A stretch of DNA of 47,866 nucleotides from positions 1-47,866 of the forward strand of contig NZ_VCKX01000065.1 of NCBI RefSeq assembly GCF_005889725.1, read 5' to 3'. Position numbers and translations under genes: made by a program. The notes beneath the pieces were generated by a model, which did not search any database, was not told where the DNA came from, and saw nothing but the letters and a program-made list of their open reading frames with translations. Source of the stretch: Nonomuraea zeae (lineage in GTDB: Bacteria > Actinomycetota > Actinomycetes > Streptosporangiales > Streptosporangiaceae). The first letter of the stretch is position 1, and every line of letters starts with the position of its first letter. This document shows, one piece after another, positions 31,068 to 39,224 of this stretch.

Positions 31068-31976
31068 TCAATACGAGTCGGTTATGACGTTGATCAGGGG
31101 CTCGCCGGCGAGGTAACGCTCCAGCTGGGCGCGCAGCAGACGCAGCGTGCGCCGCTCCGACGCGGGGGTGCTGCCCGCGATGTGCGGGGTGATCAGTACG
31201 CCCGGCGCGCTCCAGAGGGGGTGGCCCTCGGGCAGCGGCTCGGGCGCGGTCACGTCCAGCGCGGCGCGTAGCCTACCGGTTTTGAGCTCCGCGATCAGTG
31301 CGTCGGTGTCGACGACCCCGCCCCTGGCGGCGTTGACGAGCACGGCGCCGTCCTTCATCCGCGCCAGGAACGCCGCGTCGACCATCTCGGCGGTGGCGGG
31401 CGTGGCGGGCACCAGCAGCACGACGACGTCGGCCTCGGCCAGCAGCACGGGCAGCTCGTCCATGCCGTGCACGCCGTCACGGGCGCTCCTGGCCACGCGT
31501 ACGACCTCCACCTCGAACCCGGCCAGCCGCCTTTCGAGCGCGGCGCCGATGGAGCCGTAGCCGACGATGAGCACGGTCGAGTCGGCCAGCACGCCGGTGT
31601 GGTGGTAGGTCCACTCGCCCCTGCGCTGCGCGTCCACGAACCCGGGGAACTCCCTCAGCACCGCCACCATCGCCCCGACCGCCCATTCGGCGGTGCCCGC
31701 GTCGTGCACGCCACGGGCGTTGCACAGCGTCGCGCCCGCGGGCATGTGCGGCCGGTACGGCTCCACGCCGGCGGTGACGGTCTGCACCAGCCGCAACGAG
31801 CTCATCCTGGCCAGCGTCCCCGGCACGTCGGGCACGGTGACCAGCGGCGGCATCCACACCTCCACCTCGCCCACCCCATCGGGCATCGGGGACGTGCTGT
31901 TATAGACAGCGCATTCAACCCCAGGCAGGTCGGACAGAGCATCAGCCACCGAATCGGACGGAACCCAAGTCTTCAT
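31068..31976 (-). CDS. D-isomer specific 2-hydroxyacid dehydrogenase
   Basis: A 302-residue NAD(P)H dehydrogenase (GhrB/hydroxypyruvate-reductase-like). The nucleotide loop is LIVGYGSIGAALERRL (about residues 138-153), the Arg is in NAARGGVVDTDAL, Glu in DVTAPEPLPEGHPLW, and the catalytic His in ITPHIAGST. The first 100 residues form the substrate lid with VQTVTAGVEPY. I prefer the start MKTWVPSD at 31976, the family form, to the ATG at 31988. It is divergent from the PQQ-type dehydrogenase lipoprotein gene, only about 30 bases away, so the two promoters must overlap. Substrate unknown (glyoxylate, hydroxypyruvate or similar). Confidence 0.9.
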   Translation of the reverse strand: MKTWVPSDSVADALSDLPGVECAVYNSTSPMPDGVGEVEVWMPPLVTVPDVPGTLARMSSLRLVQTVTAGVEPYRPHMPAGATLCNARGVHDAGTAEWAVGAMVAVLREFPGFVDAQRRGEWTYHHTGVLADSTVLIVGYGSIGAALERRLAGFEVEVVRVARSARDGVHGMDELPVLLAEADVVVLLVPATPATAEMVDAAFLARMKDGAVLVNAARGGVVDTDALIAELKTGRLRAALDVTAPEPLPEGHPLWSAPGVLITPHIAGSTPASERRTLRLLRAQLERYLAGEPLINVITDSY

Positions 31977-32005
31977 GCCGAGAACCATACGACTGCGGGG
32001 GAAGT

Positions 32006-33076
32006 ATGGAACACATGAGGAAGCTTTGCACGATCATGCTGCTGACCGCGGTCACCGCCTGTTCGGGTGCGGGGCAGGTGCTCCCGTCGGCCGCCGTGAC
32101 GGCCGGGGCCGCGCCCGGCGATCCGAAGGACGTGGTGACCGGGCTGGCCGTGCCCTGGGCGATCGCCTTCCTGAGCGACGGCGCGGACTCCGACGCCCTG
32201 GTCACCGAGCGGGACTCGGCCAGGCTGCTGCGGGTGAGCCAGGCGGGCAAGGTGACGGAGCTCGGCACCGTCAACGGGGTGCGCCCCGACGGTGAGGGCG
32301 GCTTGATGGGCGTCGCGGTCAAGGGCGATCAAATCTTCCTTTACTACACCGCCGAACAGGACAACCGGATCGTCCGCTACCGGCTCTCCGGCGACACCCT
32401 GTCCGACGAACGGCTGCTGGTCCAGGGCATCCCCAAGGGCGGCATCCACAACGGCGGCCGGCTCGCGTTCGGCCCCGACGGCTACCTGTACGCCTCGACC
32501 GGCGAGACCGGCGACCGCGCGCTCGCCCAGCAGCGCGACTCGCTCGGCGGCAAGATCCTGCGCATGACCGCGGACGGCGCGCCGGCCCCCGGCAACCCCT
32601 TCGGCACGCTCGTCTACAGCTACGGCCACCGCAACGTCCAGGGCCTGGCCTGGGACGGCTCCGGCCGCCTGTACGCCTCCGAGTTCGGCGCCAGCACCTA
32701 CGACGAGCTCAACCTCGTCAAGGCGGGCGGCAACTACGGCTGGCCCGAGGTCGAGGGCCGCGGCGACGACTCGCGGTTCGTGAACCCGATCGCGACGTGG
32801 TCCACCGACGAGGCCTCGCCGTCCGGCCTGGCGTTCGCGAACGGCTCGCTGTGGATGGGCGCGCTGCGCGGGGCCCGGCTGTGGCAGATCCCGCTCGCCG
32901 CGGACGGCTCGGCGGGCAAGCCGGTGGCGCATTTCGCCGACCGCTACGGCCGCCTCAGGGCGGTCACCGCGACCCCCGGCGGCGCGCTGTGGGTGGGCAC
33001 CAGCAACAAGGACGGCAGGGGCTCACCGCGCGAGGGCGACGACCGCATCATGTCGGTGACCGCCGCCGCCGGCTAG
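32006..33076 (+). CDS. PQQ-dependent sugar dehydrogenase-like lipoprotein
   Basis: A 356-residue six-bladed beta-propeller of the soluble glucose/aldose sugar dehydrogenase family (GSDH), which oxidises sugars with PQQ. The lipobox is in LTAVTACSG (Cys near residue 19). Family motifs include VPWAIAFL, GEGGLMGVAV, HNGGRLAFGPDGYLYASTGE, GGKILRM, YSYGHRNVQGLAWD, EFGASTYDELNLVKAGGNYGWP and PSGLAF. The typical Arg and His residues of the PQQ site are present. No PQQ synthesis genes are in the window, so cofactor supply is open. GGGGGAAGT precedes the ATG at 32006; 32015 is an alternative start. Confidence 0.9.
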   Translation: MEHMRKLCTIMLLTAVTACSGAGQVLPSAAVTAGAAPGDPKDVVTGLAVPWAIAFLSDGADSDALVTERDSARLLRVSQAGKVTELGTVNGVRPDGEGGLMGVAVKGDQIFLYYTAEQDNRIVRYRLSGDTLSDERLLVQGIPKGGIHNGGRLAFGPDGYLYASTGETGDRALAQQRDSLGGKILRMTADGAPAPGNPFGTLVYSYGHRNVQGLAWDGSGRLYASEFGASTYDELNLVKAGGNYGWPEVEGRGDDSRFVNPIATWSTDEASPSGLAFANGSLWMGALRGARLWQIPLAADGSAGKPVAHFADRYGRLRAVTATPGGALWVGTSNKDGRGSPREGDDRIMSVTAAAG

Positions 33077-33125
33077 CACCGTCCGGGGCCTCGTCCAGCC
33101 CGCCGTACAGGCTCGCGTCCGGCCC

Positions 33126-33154
33126 GCCGTCCGGGCCGCCGCAGCCCGGACGGC
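33126..33154. terminator. Bidirectional hairpin between PQQ-dehydrogenase and VanW genes
   Basis: An 11-bp perfect stem (33126-33136 with 33144-33154) and a 7-nt loop lie between two convergent stops, 49 bases after one and 5 before the other. No T run. Confidence 0.6.
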
Positions 33155-33159
33155 CCCGC

Positions 33160-35160
33160 TCAGCGCGTGGCCGTGCAGGTCGTCTGGGTCTGCGGCCGGT
33201 ACTTGGTGGTCAGCTTCTTGTCCTTCTTGGCCACCTTGCCGTCCAGGTGGAACACCCGGGTGACGTCGATGGTGAAGCCCTGCTCGCCGGTCGTCGGCAG
33301 GCAGCCGGGCGCGGAGCTGGTCTCGCGGCGGAAGGCGGTGAAGTTGCGCCGCTCCGACTCGACGGCCTCGATCTTGTCGTAGCGCTTGGTGCTCCACAGG
33401 GTCACCGAGACCGAGGTGTCGGTGAAGGCGGTCTTGATCAGCACGCCGTACTCGGAGTCGTTACGCCACTTCAGGTCCAGGTCCGGGTAGAGCAGCGCGA
33501 CGTCGCGCCCGGCCGGGTAGCGGGGGGCGTAGTAGTCCATCGGCTGGTGCGCCACGTCGTCGAACCCGCCGAAGAACACCGCGTTGTACATGGTGGTGGC
33601 GAACTGGGAGGTGCCGCCGCCGATGATGTTCACCATCCGGCCGCCGACGATCTGCCCGGCCTCGACGTAGCCGTCCTCGATGGTGCGCTCGCCCACGACC
33701 TCGTTGAGCGAGAACGTCTCCCCCGGCTTGACCAGGTGGCCGTCGAGCTCCTGGGCCATCCGCTGGATGTTCTTCACCCGCGCCTGGCAGCAGTCGTAGG
33801 AGGTGGTGAACGAGGCCACGGTCTCCTTGATGCCGAGCCCCTGCACCTCCGCCGTGGTGACGGCGGGGGCGACCGCGCCGAGCCGTACCGGGATCGTGCG
33901 GGGGCCGCCCTCGGCGAACACCTTCTCCGCGTCCCTGGCCAGCAGCTTGTCGTTCACACCCCGGCCCGTGCGGGCGGGCACCAGGACCGGCTTGCCGTCC
34001 ACGATCTCGTACGTGGCGTCGAGCGGCTGCTGCGCGGCGTCGACCAGGCTGCTCTCCACGACGGCCAGCACGGCCTTGGCGTCGAACTCGGGAGCCAGGC
34101 TGCCGTCGCCGTCGGAGTTGTAGGTCAGGTTCGCGGCGATGAGAGCCGGCGAGACGACTGCCTGCTTGTCGCCGATGGTCAGCGTGATGGGCGCGGAGAC
34201 GGCCTGCCTGGCCTTGGCCAGAGCCGTCTGCACGGACTCGCTGGAGGTGATCGGCTTGGACGGACGGAGCGTGAGCGCCACGTTGCCGCCGCCCTGGAGG
34301 AATGCGTCGCTGATCCGGCGCACCGCGTCGTCCCGGTCGAGCAGCACGCCGTCCTCGGGCTCGCGCGGCTTCGGCACCAGTCCGGTGAAGGTCACCCGGC
34401 CTTCGTGCCCCCGCTTGTCCGCGGCCTCGGCCAGCCCCTCGACGGTCCTGGTGAGCTGGGAGGAGTCGATGCTGACCTTCGGCTCCAGCTCGGTAGTGCC
34501 GGTCAGTCCCCGCCACACCTCCTGCGGGCTGGGGAACCCGCTCGGGGCCTGGCCGATCGTGCCGACCACGTCGAGCTCCAGCCCGGCCTCGTCGGGCTGG
34601 ATCGTGTCCTTCTTGCCGCCGATGTCGACCACGACCGGCTTGCTGAGCCTGGCGCCGAGGTCGTTGCGGAGCTTGTCGGCCGCCTGCGTCACCGTCAGGC
34701 CGCCGATGTCGACGCCGGCGACGTGGGTGCCGCGTAACACCGAGCCCGACATGAGCACGGCGGGGACGACGTAGGCCAGGGCGGCCAGCACGACGACGAG
34801 GGTGAGCAGTCCGGGCAGGAGGCGGCGGCGCCTCGGCGGGTCGGGCTCGAAGACGGACGGGCGCTCCGAGCCGCCCTGGACGCCGAACACCGGCGCGGGC
34901 GGAGTGGGAGGCTCCTTGTCCGTCATCGGCCACGGCTGTGCCGGCGCGGCCGCCGGGGGCAGCCCACCGCCCTGGGGACCGCCCGTGGCGCTCGGGCCTT
35001 GGGCCTGCCGGGAGTCCTGCCTGTCCGGCGGGCCGAAGATGTCCCGGGAGACCCCCGGGGGCAGACCTTCGATCCGCGGCTTCCTGGAGACTCCCGACGT
35101 GGGCAGTGGCACCGAGGCGAACGGGTCGGTCGGTGATTCGATCGGTCCGGCGTTTCGCAC
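33160..35160 (-). CDS. VanW-family cell-wall protein
   Basis: A 666-residue membrane-anchored protein. Residues 1-112 are a Pro-rich cytoplasmic tail, a single helix at about 114-137 follows, and the rest is outside: two YoaR-like peptidoglycan-binding domains (GVDIGGLTVTQAADKLRNDL; LTLRPSKPITSSESVQ region) and a VanW domain near residues 455-600 with GETFSLNEVVGERTIEDGYV, NIIGGGTSQFATTMYNAVFF and YPDLDLKWRNDSEYGVLI. VanW proteins accompany some vancomycin clusters, but this form is common in actinobacteria without them. The GTG start at 35160 has GGGAGGAG upstream. The cytoplasmic tail may be phosphorylated by Ser/Thr kinases, by analogy only. Confidence 0.92.
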   Translation of the reverse strand: MRNAGPIESPTDPFASVPLPTSGVSRKPRIEGLPPGVSRDIFGPPDRQDSRQAQGPSATGGPQGGGLPPAAAPAQPWPMTDKEPPTPPAPVFGVQGGSERPSVFEPDPPRRRRLLPGLLTLVVVLAALAYVVPAVLMSGSVLRGTHVAGVDIGGLTVTQAADKLRNDLGARLSKPVVVDIGGKKDTIQPDEAGLELDVVGTIGQAPSGFPSPQEVWRGLTGTTELEPKVSIDSSQLTRTVEGLAEAADKRGHEGRVTFTGLVPKPREPEDGVLLDRDDAVRRISDAFLQGGGNVALTLRPSKPITSSESVQTALAKARQAVSAPITLTIGDKQAVVSPALIAANLTYNSDGDGSLAPEFDAKAVLAVVESSLVDAAQQPLDATYEIVDGKPVLVPARTGRGVNDKLLARDAEKVFAEGGPRTIPVRLGAVAPAVTTAEVQGLGIKETVASFTTSYDCCQARVKNIQRMAQELDGHLVKPGETFSLNEVVGERTIEDGYVEAGQIVGGRMVNIIGGGTSQFATTMYNAVFFGGFDDVAHQPMDYYAPRYPAGRDVALLYPDLDLKWRNDSEYGVLIKTAFTDTSVSVTLWSTKRYDKIEAVESERRNFTAFRRETSSAPGCLPTTGEQGFTIDVTRVFHLDGKVAKKDKKLTTKYRPQTQTTCTATR

Positions 35161-35252
35161 GCCTCAATCTCCTCCCGGTCCGCAGCCAAGTCTCAGGCAA
35201 CAGTAAGGCACGCGCATCCGCATATGTCACGGGAAATGGCTACGGAAGTGTG

Positions 35253-35909
35253 TCAACCTAGCCACCGGTAGCGATGTTCTGGTCGGCCGGCAGTGCCGTA
35301 ACGTGGCCGCAATTCGGCCTGCCCTGCCGCGCACAGATGTTCGAGATAGCGGCGGGCGCTGACCCTCGACAGGCCCGTGAGCTCGGCCGACTCGGCCGCC
35401 GACAGGTCGCGGCCCGCCTCCCGGAGGGCATCCGCCACCAGCGCGCACGTGGCCGCCGACAGCCCTTTCGGCATGGGGGCGGCGCTCTTGGAGGTGCCGA
35501 AGAGCCGGTCCACGTCGTCCTGGCGGGCCTCGGGGCCGATCGCGGTGAGCCGCCGGCGGGTGTCGGCGTACTGCCTGAGCCGTTCCGTGAGTGCGGCGGC
35601 GGTGAACGGCTTGATCAGGTAGTTGACCGCGCCGCCGCGCATGGCCTCCCTGACGGTGGGCACGTCGCGGGCGGCGCTGATCATGAGGACGTCCACGTCG
35701 GTGAGCGCCTTGAGCACCTCAAGCCCCGACATGTCGGGCAGGTAGATGTCGAGCAGCACGAGATCGGGCCTGAGCTCGGCCACGGCGGCCAGCGCGTCGG
35801 CCCCGCTGTGCGCGACGGAGACGACCAGGAAGCCCGGCACGCGCGCCACGTAACCGCTGTGGATCCGCGCGACCATGAAGTCGTCGTCGACGACCAGGAC
35901 GCGGATCAC
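35253..35909 (-). CDS. CitB/DcuR-type response regulator
   Basis: A 218-residue regulator. The receiver domain (1-120) has the acidic pocket VVDDDFM, the phosphoacceptor Asp in VLLDIYLPDMSG, Ser/Thr switch in MISAARD and Lys in YLIKPF. The C-terminus (150-215) is the CitB-type HTH with LSAAESAELTGLSRVSARRYLEHL and a wing with YGTAGRPEHRYRW. It partners the CitA-type kinase encoded upstream at 36061 on the same strand, though a gap of 151 bases separates the two genes. The kinase gene is divergent from a tricarboxylate transporter, the expected target. Confidence 0.92.
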   Translation of the reverse strand: MIRVLVVDDDFMVARIHSGYVARVPGFLVVSVAHSGADALAAVAELRPDLVLLDIYLPDMSGLEVLKALTDVDVLMISAARDVPTVREAMRGGAVNYLIKPFTAAALTERLRQYADTRRRLTAIGPEARQDDVDRLFGTSKSAAPMPKGLSAATCALVADALREAGRDLSAAESAELTGLSRVSARRYLEHLCAAGQAELRPRYGTAGRPEHRYRWLG

Positions 35910-36060
35910 GGCCGGACTCCATCGGAAGGGCTCGCTCGCCTCACGCAGCGCTCATGGCCTCCACTCCGTGAAGGCGGGCTCGGTCGCCGCACGCCGCCCT
36001 CCTCCGCTCTGGTCGCTCCGCTCCCGCCGCTCCCCCGGGCGGCGGCACTCCCTCGCGGGG

Positions 36061-37635
36061 TCATGGTCGTGCCTTCGCCGGGAGGAGGGCGGTGAAGACG
36101 GCGCCGCCCGCGTTGCCGGCGCGGACCCAGCCGCCCCGGCGCAGGCATGCCTGCCGGGTCAGGGCGAGGCCGAGGCCGCGGGGCCCCGAATGGGCGGCCT
36201 TGGTGGTGAAGCCCTCCCTGAAGACCTCCTCCACCAGGTCGGGCGCGATGCCGGGCCCCGAGTCGCCGACCCGCACCCGCAGCCCGCCCGCGTCGGCCTG
36301 GACCGACACCTCGATCGTGCCCTCGGCTCCGTCGAGGGCGTCGATGGCGTTCGCGACCAGGTTCCCCACCACCAGGACCGCGTCCTGAGGATCGCCGAGC
36401 AGGCCCTCTGGCACGGCGGAGTCCTCCGACAGCACCAGCTTCGCGCCGCGCTCCGCGGCCTCGGCGGACTTGGCGAGCAGCAGGGCGGCGAGTGTGGGGT
36501 CCTGGACGCGTTCGCGCAGCCCGGTGGCGTGGGCGGCGCGGGTGGTCCGGGTGATGTAGCCGACCGCCGCCTCGTGCTCGCCGAGCTCCAGCAGCCCGAC
36601 GACGGTGTGCATGCGGTTGGCGAACTCGTGCGCCTGCGCCCGCAGCGCCTCGGTCGCGCTGCTGGTGTCGTCCAGCTCGCGGGCCAGGCGGATCAGCTCG
36701 GTGCGGTCGCGCAGGGTGACCACCCAGCCGCGGTGCCGGCCGCGTACCCAGACGGGGGTGCGGTTGAGCACCAGCACCCGCTCGCCGTGCAGCACGACGC
36801 GGTCCACGCCCGGGTCGGCGCCGCCGAGCACATCGCGCATGCGCCCGGAGACCGGCATGCTGCCGAGGTCCTCGCCGACGTCGCCGAGCAGCTCGCGGGC
36901 GGCGTCGTTGACCAGGGTGACCCGCCCCGCGAGGTCGAGCGCGAGCACGCCCTCCTTGACGCCGTGCAGCACGCCCTCGCGCTGCTCCAGCAGCCGGGCG
37001 ATCTCGCGCGGCTCCAGGCCGAACGTCTGCCTGCGCACCCGCGCGGTGATCAGCGCGGCCAGCGCGAGCCCGGCCAGCAGCACCGCAAGGGCCGTCCAGA
37101 TCAGCGGCGGCAGCGCGCCGGCGACCTGGCCCGTGACCGTGGTCTCCAGCACGCCGACCGAGACCAGGCCGATCACGTTGCCGTATTCGTCGCGGATGGG
37201 CGTCTTGCCGCGCACCGTGGTGCCGATCGTGCCGGTCTCCGTGCCGACCCAGCTCCGCCCGGTGCGCAGGACCGTGGTGCCGTCGGTGGAGAGCCGCTTG
37301 CCGATCAGCGCGGTATTGGGGTGGGCGTAACGCTCCTGCTCGGTGTTGGCGATCACCACGTAGTCGGCCCCGGTCTCGTGCTGGACGCTCATCGCCAGCG
37401 GCTGCAGCACCGCCTGCGGCTGGGCCAGCTTGAACGCGTCGCGCACCTGCGGCAGCCCGGCCACCGACTGCGCGATCGCCAGCGCCCGCTGCTGGTGCAG
37501 CGAGTCGAGCTGATCACGTGTGTGCTCGGCCCACACACCGGCCGTGCCCCCGACGGCCAGCAGCACGATCACCATCTGGAGCACGAAGAGCTGCGTCCCG
37601 AGGGACGCGTCGCGTACCCGTCTCACGGTCCACAT
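36061..37635 (-). CDS. CitA/DcuS-type sensor histidine kinase
   Basis: A 524-residue kinase. One helix at about residues 17-37, an extracytoplasmic sCache/CitA sensor (40-175, with ADYVVIANTEQERYAHPNTALIGK), a second helix at about 178-200, a PAS domain (220-320), then the SPOB/CitA dimer domain with the phosphoacceptor His in RAQAHEFANRMHTVVGLLEL and an HATPase domain with NLVANAIDAL, GDSGPGI and GLGLAL. The sensor usually binds citrate or C4-dicarboxylates outside the cell. It is divergent from tctCBA by 135 bases, in which GGTCGCGACC (37660-37669) is a perfect palindrome and a possible regulator site. Confidence 0.93.
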   Translation of the reverse strand: MWTVRRVRDASLGTQLFVLQMVIVLLAVGGTAGVWAEHTRDQLDSLHQQRALAIAQSVAGLPQVRDAFKLAQPQAVLQPLAMSVQHETGADYVVIANTEQERYAHPNTALIGKRLSTDGTTVLRTGRSWVGTETGTIGTTVRGKTPIRDEYGNVIGLVSVGVLETTVTGQVAGALPPLIWTALAVLLAGLALAALITARVRRQTFGLEPREIARLLEQREGVLHGVKEGVLALDLAGRVTLVNDAARELLGDVGEDLGSMPVSGRMRDVLGGADPGVDRVVLHGERVLVLNRTPVWVRGRHRGWVVTLRDRTELIRLARELDDTSSATEALRAQAHEFANRMHTVVGLLELGEHEAAVGYITRTTRAAHATGLRERVQDPTLAALLLAKSAEAAERGAKLVLSEDSAVPEGLLGDPQDAVLVVGNLVANAIDALDGAEGTIEVSVQADAGGLRVRVGDSGPGIAPDLVEEVFREGFTTKAAHSGPRGLGLALTRQACLRRGGWVRAGNAGGAVFTALLPAKARP

Positions 37636-37770
37636 GGAACCAAGACCAGGTCACATCCCGGTCGCGACCAATACGACCACTATGACGGCAACCGCGCAAA
37701 GGCTCGACGCGAGCGGGCCGGCACTTCACCATCCCGGTTTGACAACAGTGAAACCCCCCTTGGAGTGATC

Positions 37771-38739
37771 ATGCGCTTGCGCGTATTCGCCGCTCTCGCG
37801 GCACTCTCCCTCGGCGCGCTGGCCGGCTGCGGCGAGACCGGCGGCACGACCGCGTCCGGCTCGCTGCGGATCATGGCGCCGGCCGCTCCCGGCGGCGGCT
37901 GGGACCAGACCTCCCGTACGGCGGAGCAGGCGTTCAAGACCGCCGACCCGAAGCGCAAGGTCGAGGTGTACAACGTGCCGGGCGCGGGCGGCACGATCGG
38001 GCTGGCGCAGCTCGCGGGCGAGAAGGGCAACGGCAACCTGCTGATGACCATGGGCCTGGTCATGGTGGGCGCCATCGAGCAGAACAAGTCGAAGGTCACC
38101 CTGGCCGAGACCACGCCCATCGCCAAGCTGACCGAGGAGTACGAGATCGTCGTCGTCCCGGCGGAGTCCCCGTACAAGACGCTGGCCGACATGGTGACGG
38201 CCTGGAAGGCCGACCCGGCGAAGGTCTCCATCTCCGGCGGCTCCGCGGGCGGCACCGACCACATCGTGGCCGGGCTGATGGCCAAGGCCGCGGGCGTGGA
38301 CCCCAAGCAGGTCAACTACATCGCCCACTCGGGCGGCGGCGAGGCGCTGAACGAGCTGCTCGGCAACAAGGTCAGCGCGGGCATCTCGGGCGTGGCCGAG
38401 TTCGCCGAGCACGTGAAGTCGGGCAAGCTGCGCGCCCTGGGCGTCACGTCCGGCCAGCGGATCAGCGGCCTGGACGCGCCCACCCTGAAGGAGAGCGGCC
38501 TGGACGTGGAGCTGGCCAACTGGCGCGGCTTCGTCGCCCCGGGCGGGCTCTCCGACGCCGACAAGAAGTCGCTCACCGACCTGGTCACCAAGATGCACGA
38601 CGCGCAGCCGTGGAAGGACGCGGTGGCCAAGAACGGCTGGATCGACTCGTTCCAGACCGGGCAGCAGTTCGCCGACTTCCTGAACGCCGAGCAGACCCGG
38701 GTCAAGGGCATCATCGCCGAGATGGGGCTCGTGTCCTGA
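37771..38739 (+). CDS. tctC: Tripartite tricarboxylate transporter binding lipoprotein
   Basis: A 322-residue solute-binding protein (Bug/TctC family) with signal and lipobox (LGALAGC, Cys near residue 19). The family motifs MAPAAPGGGWDQTSR, VEVYNVPGAGGTIGL and SGGSAGGTDHIVAGL, for carboxylate binding, are present. It should hand citrate or a related di/tricarboxylate to TctAB. The frame is open from 35875, but the ATG at 37771 with GGAG upstream gives a normal signal peptide. It is the first gene of tctCBA and overlaps tctB by one base. Confidence 0.93.
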   Translation: MRLRVFAALAALSLGALAGCGETGGTTASGSLRIMAPAAPGGGWDQTSRTAEQAFKTADPKRKVEVYNVPGAGGTIGLAQLAGEKGNGNLLMTMGLVMVGAIEQNKSKVTLAETTPIAKLTEEYEIVVVPAESPYKTLADMVTAWKADPAKVSISGGSAGGTDHIVAGLMAKAAGVDPKQVNYIAHSGGGEALNELLGNKVSAGISGVAEFAEHVKSGKLRALGVTSGQRISGLDAPTLKESGLDVELANWRGFVAPGGLSDADKKSLTDLVTKMHDAQPWKDAVAKNGWIDSFQTGQQFADFLNAEQTRVKGIIAEMGLVS

Positions 38740-39224
38740 TGGCCCGCTGGTGGCGGCCCGAGCTCGGGCTGGCGGTCGTGGTGCTGGGGCTGGGCGGGTT
38801 CGTCGTGGTCGGGACGCTCGACGTCTCCGCGGCGGGCTCCCAGCTCGGCATCGGGCCGCGCTTCTTCCCCACGCTGGTGGGCGGCGCCATGGTGCTCATC
38901 GGCCTGTGCTACGTGATCGACGTGCTGCGCGGCGGGCGCGGCGACCCCGAGGAGAGCGAGGACGTGGACGTGGACGCGCCCGCGGACTGGCGCAGCGTCG
39001 GGCTCGTCAGCGGGATCTTCCTGGCCTTCGCCGTGCTGCTGAACGTGCTGGGCTGGATCATCGGCGCCAGCCTGCTGTTCTTCGGCCTGTCGGTGGCGCT
39101 CGGCGCCGAGCACAAGGTGCGCGCGGCCGGGATCTCCGTGGCCGTCGGGCTGGGCACGTACCTGCTGTTCGTCAAGGGGCTCGGCGTGGCGCTGCCCGGC
39201 GGGCCGCTGGCGGGAGTGATCTAG
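38739..39224 (+). CDS. tctB: Tripartite tricarboxylate transporter small membrane subunit
   Basis: A 161-residue membrane protein with four or five helices and a short acidic loop (PEESEDVDVDAP) in the middle. The size, GIGPRFFPTLVGGAMVLIGL and position between tctC and tctA identify the TctB subunit. The start ATG shares a base with the tctC stop (TGATG), so translation is coupled; the earlier in-frame ATG at 38610 lies inside tctC. Confidence 0.92.
   Translation: MARWWRPELGLAVVVLGLGGFVVVGTLDVSAAGSQLGIGPRFFPTLVGGAMVLIGLCYVIDVLRGGRGDPEESEDVDVDAPADWRSVGLVSGIFLAFAVLLNVLGWIIGASLLFFGLSVALGAEHKVRAAGISVAVGLGTYLLFVKGLGVALPGGPLAGVI

Noticed and set aside
33160..35160. VanW as a sign of a vancomycin resistance cluster
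   Set aside because: No vanHAX, VanS or VanR genes are nearby; the nearby two-component system is of the CitAB type.
35875..37770. Long N-terminal extension of the TctC frame
   Set aside because: It runs antisense through the kinase gene; the ATG at 37771 with GGAG gives the lipoprotein signal, so the extension is not translated.
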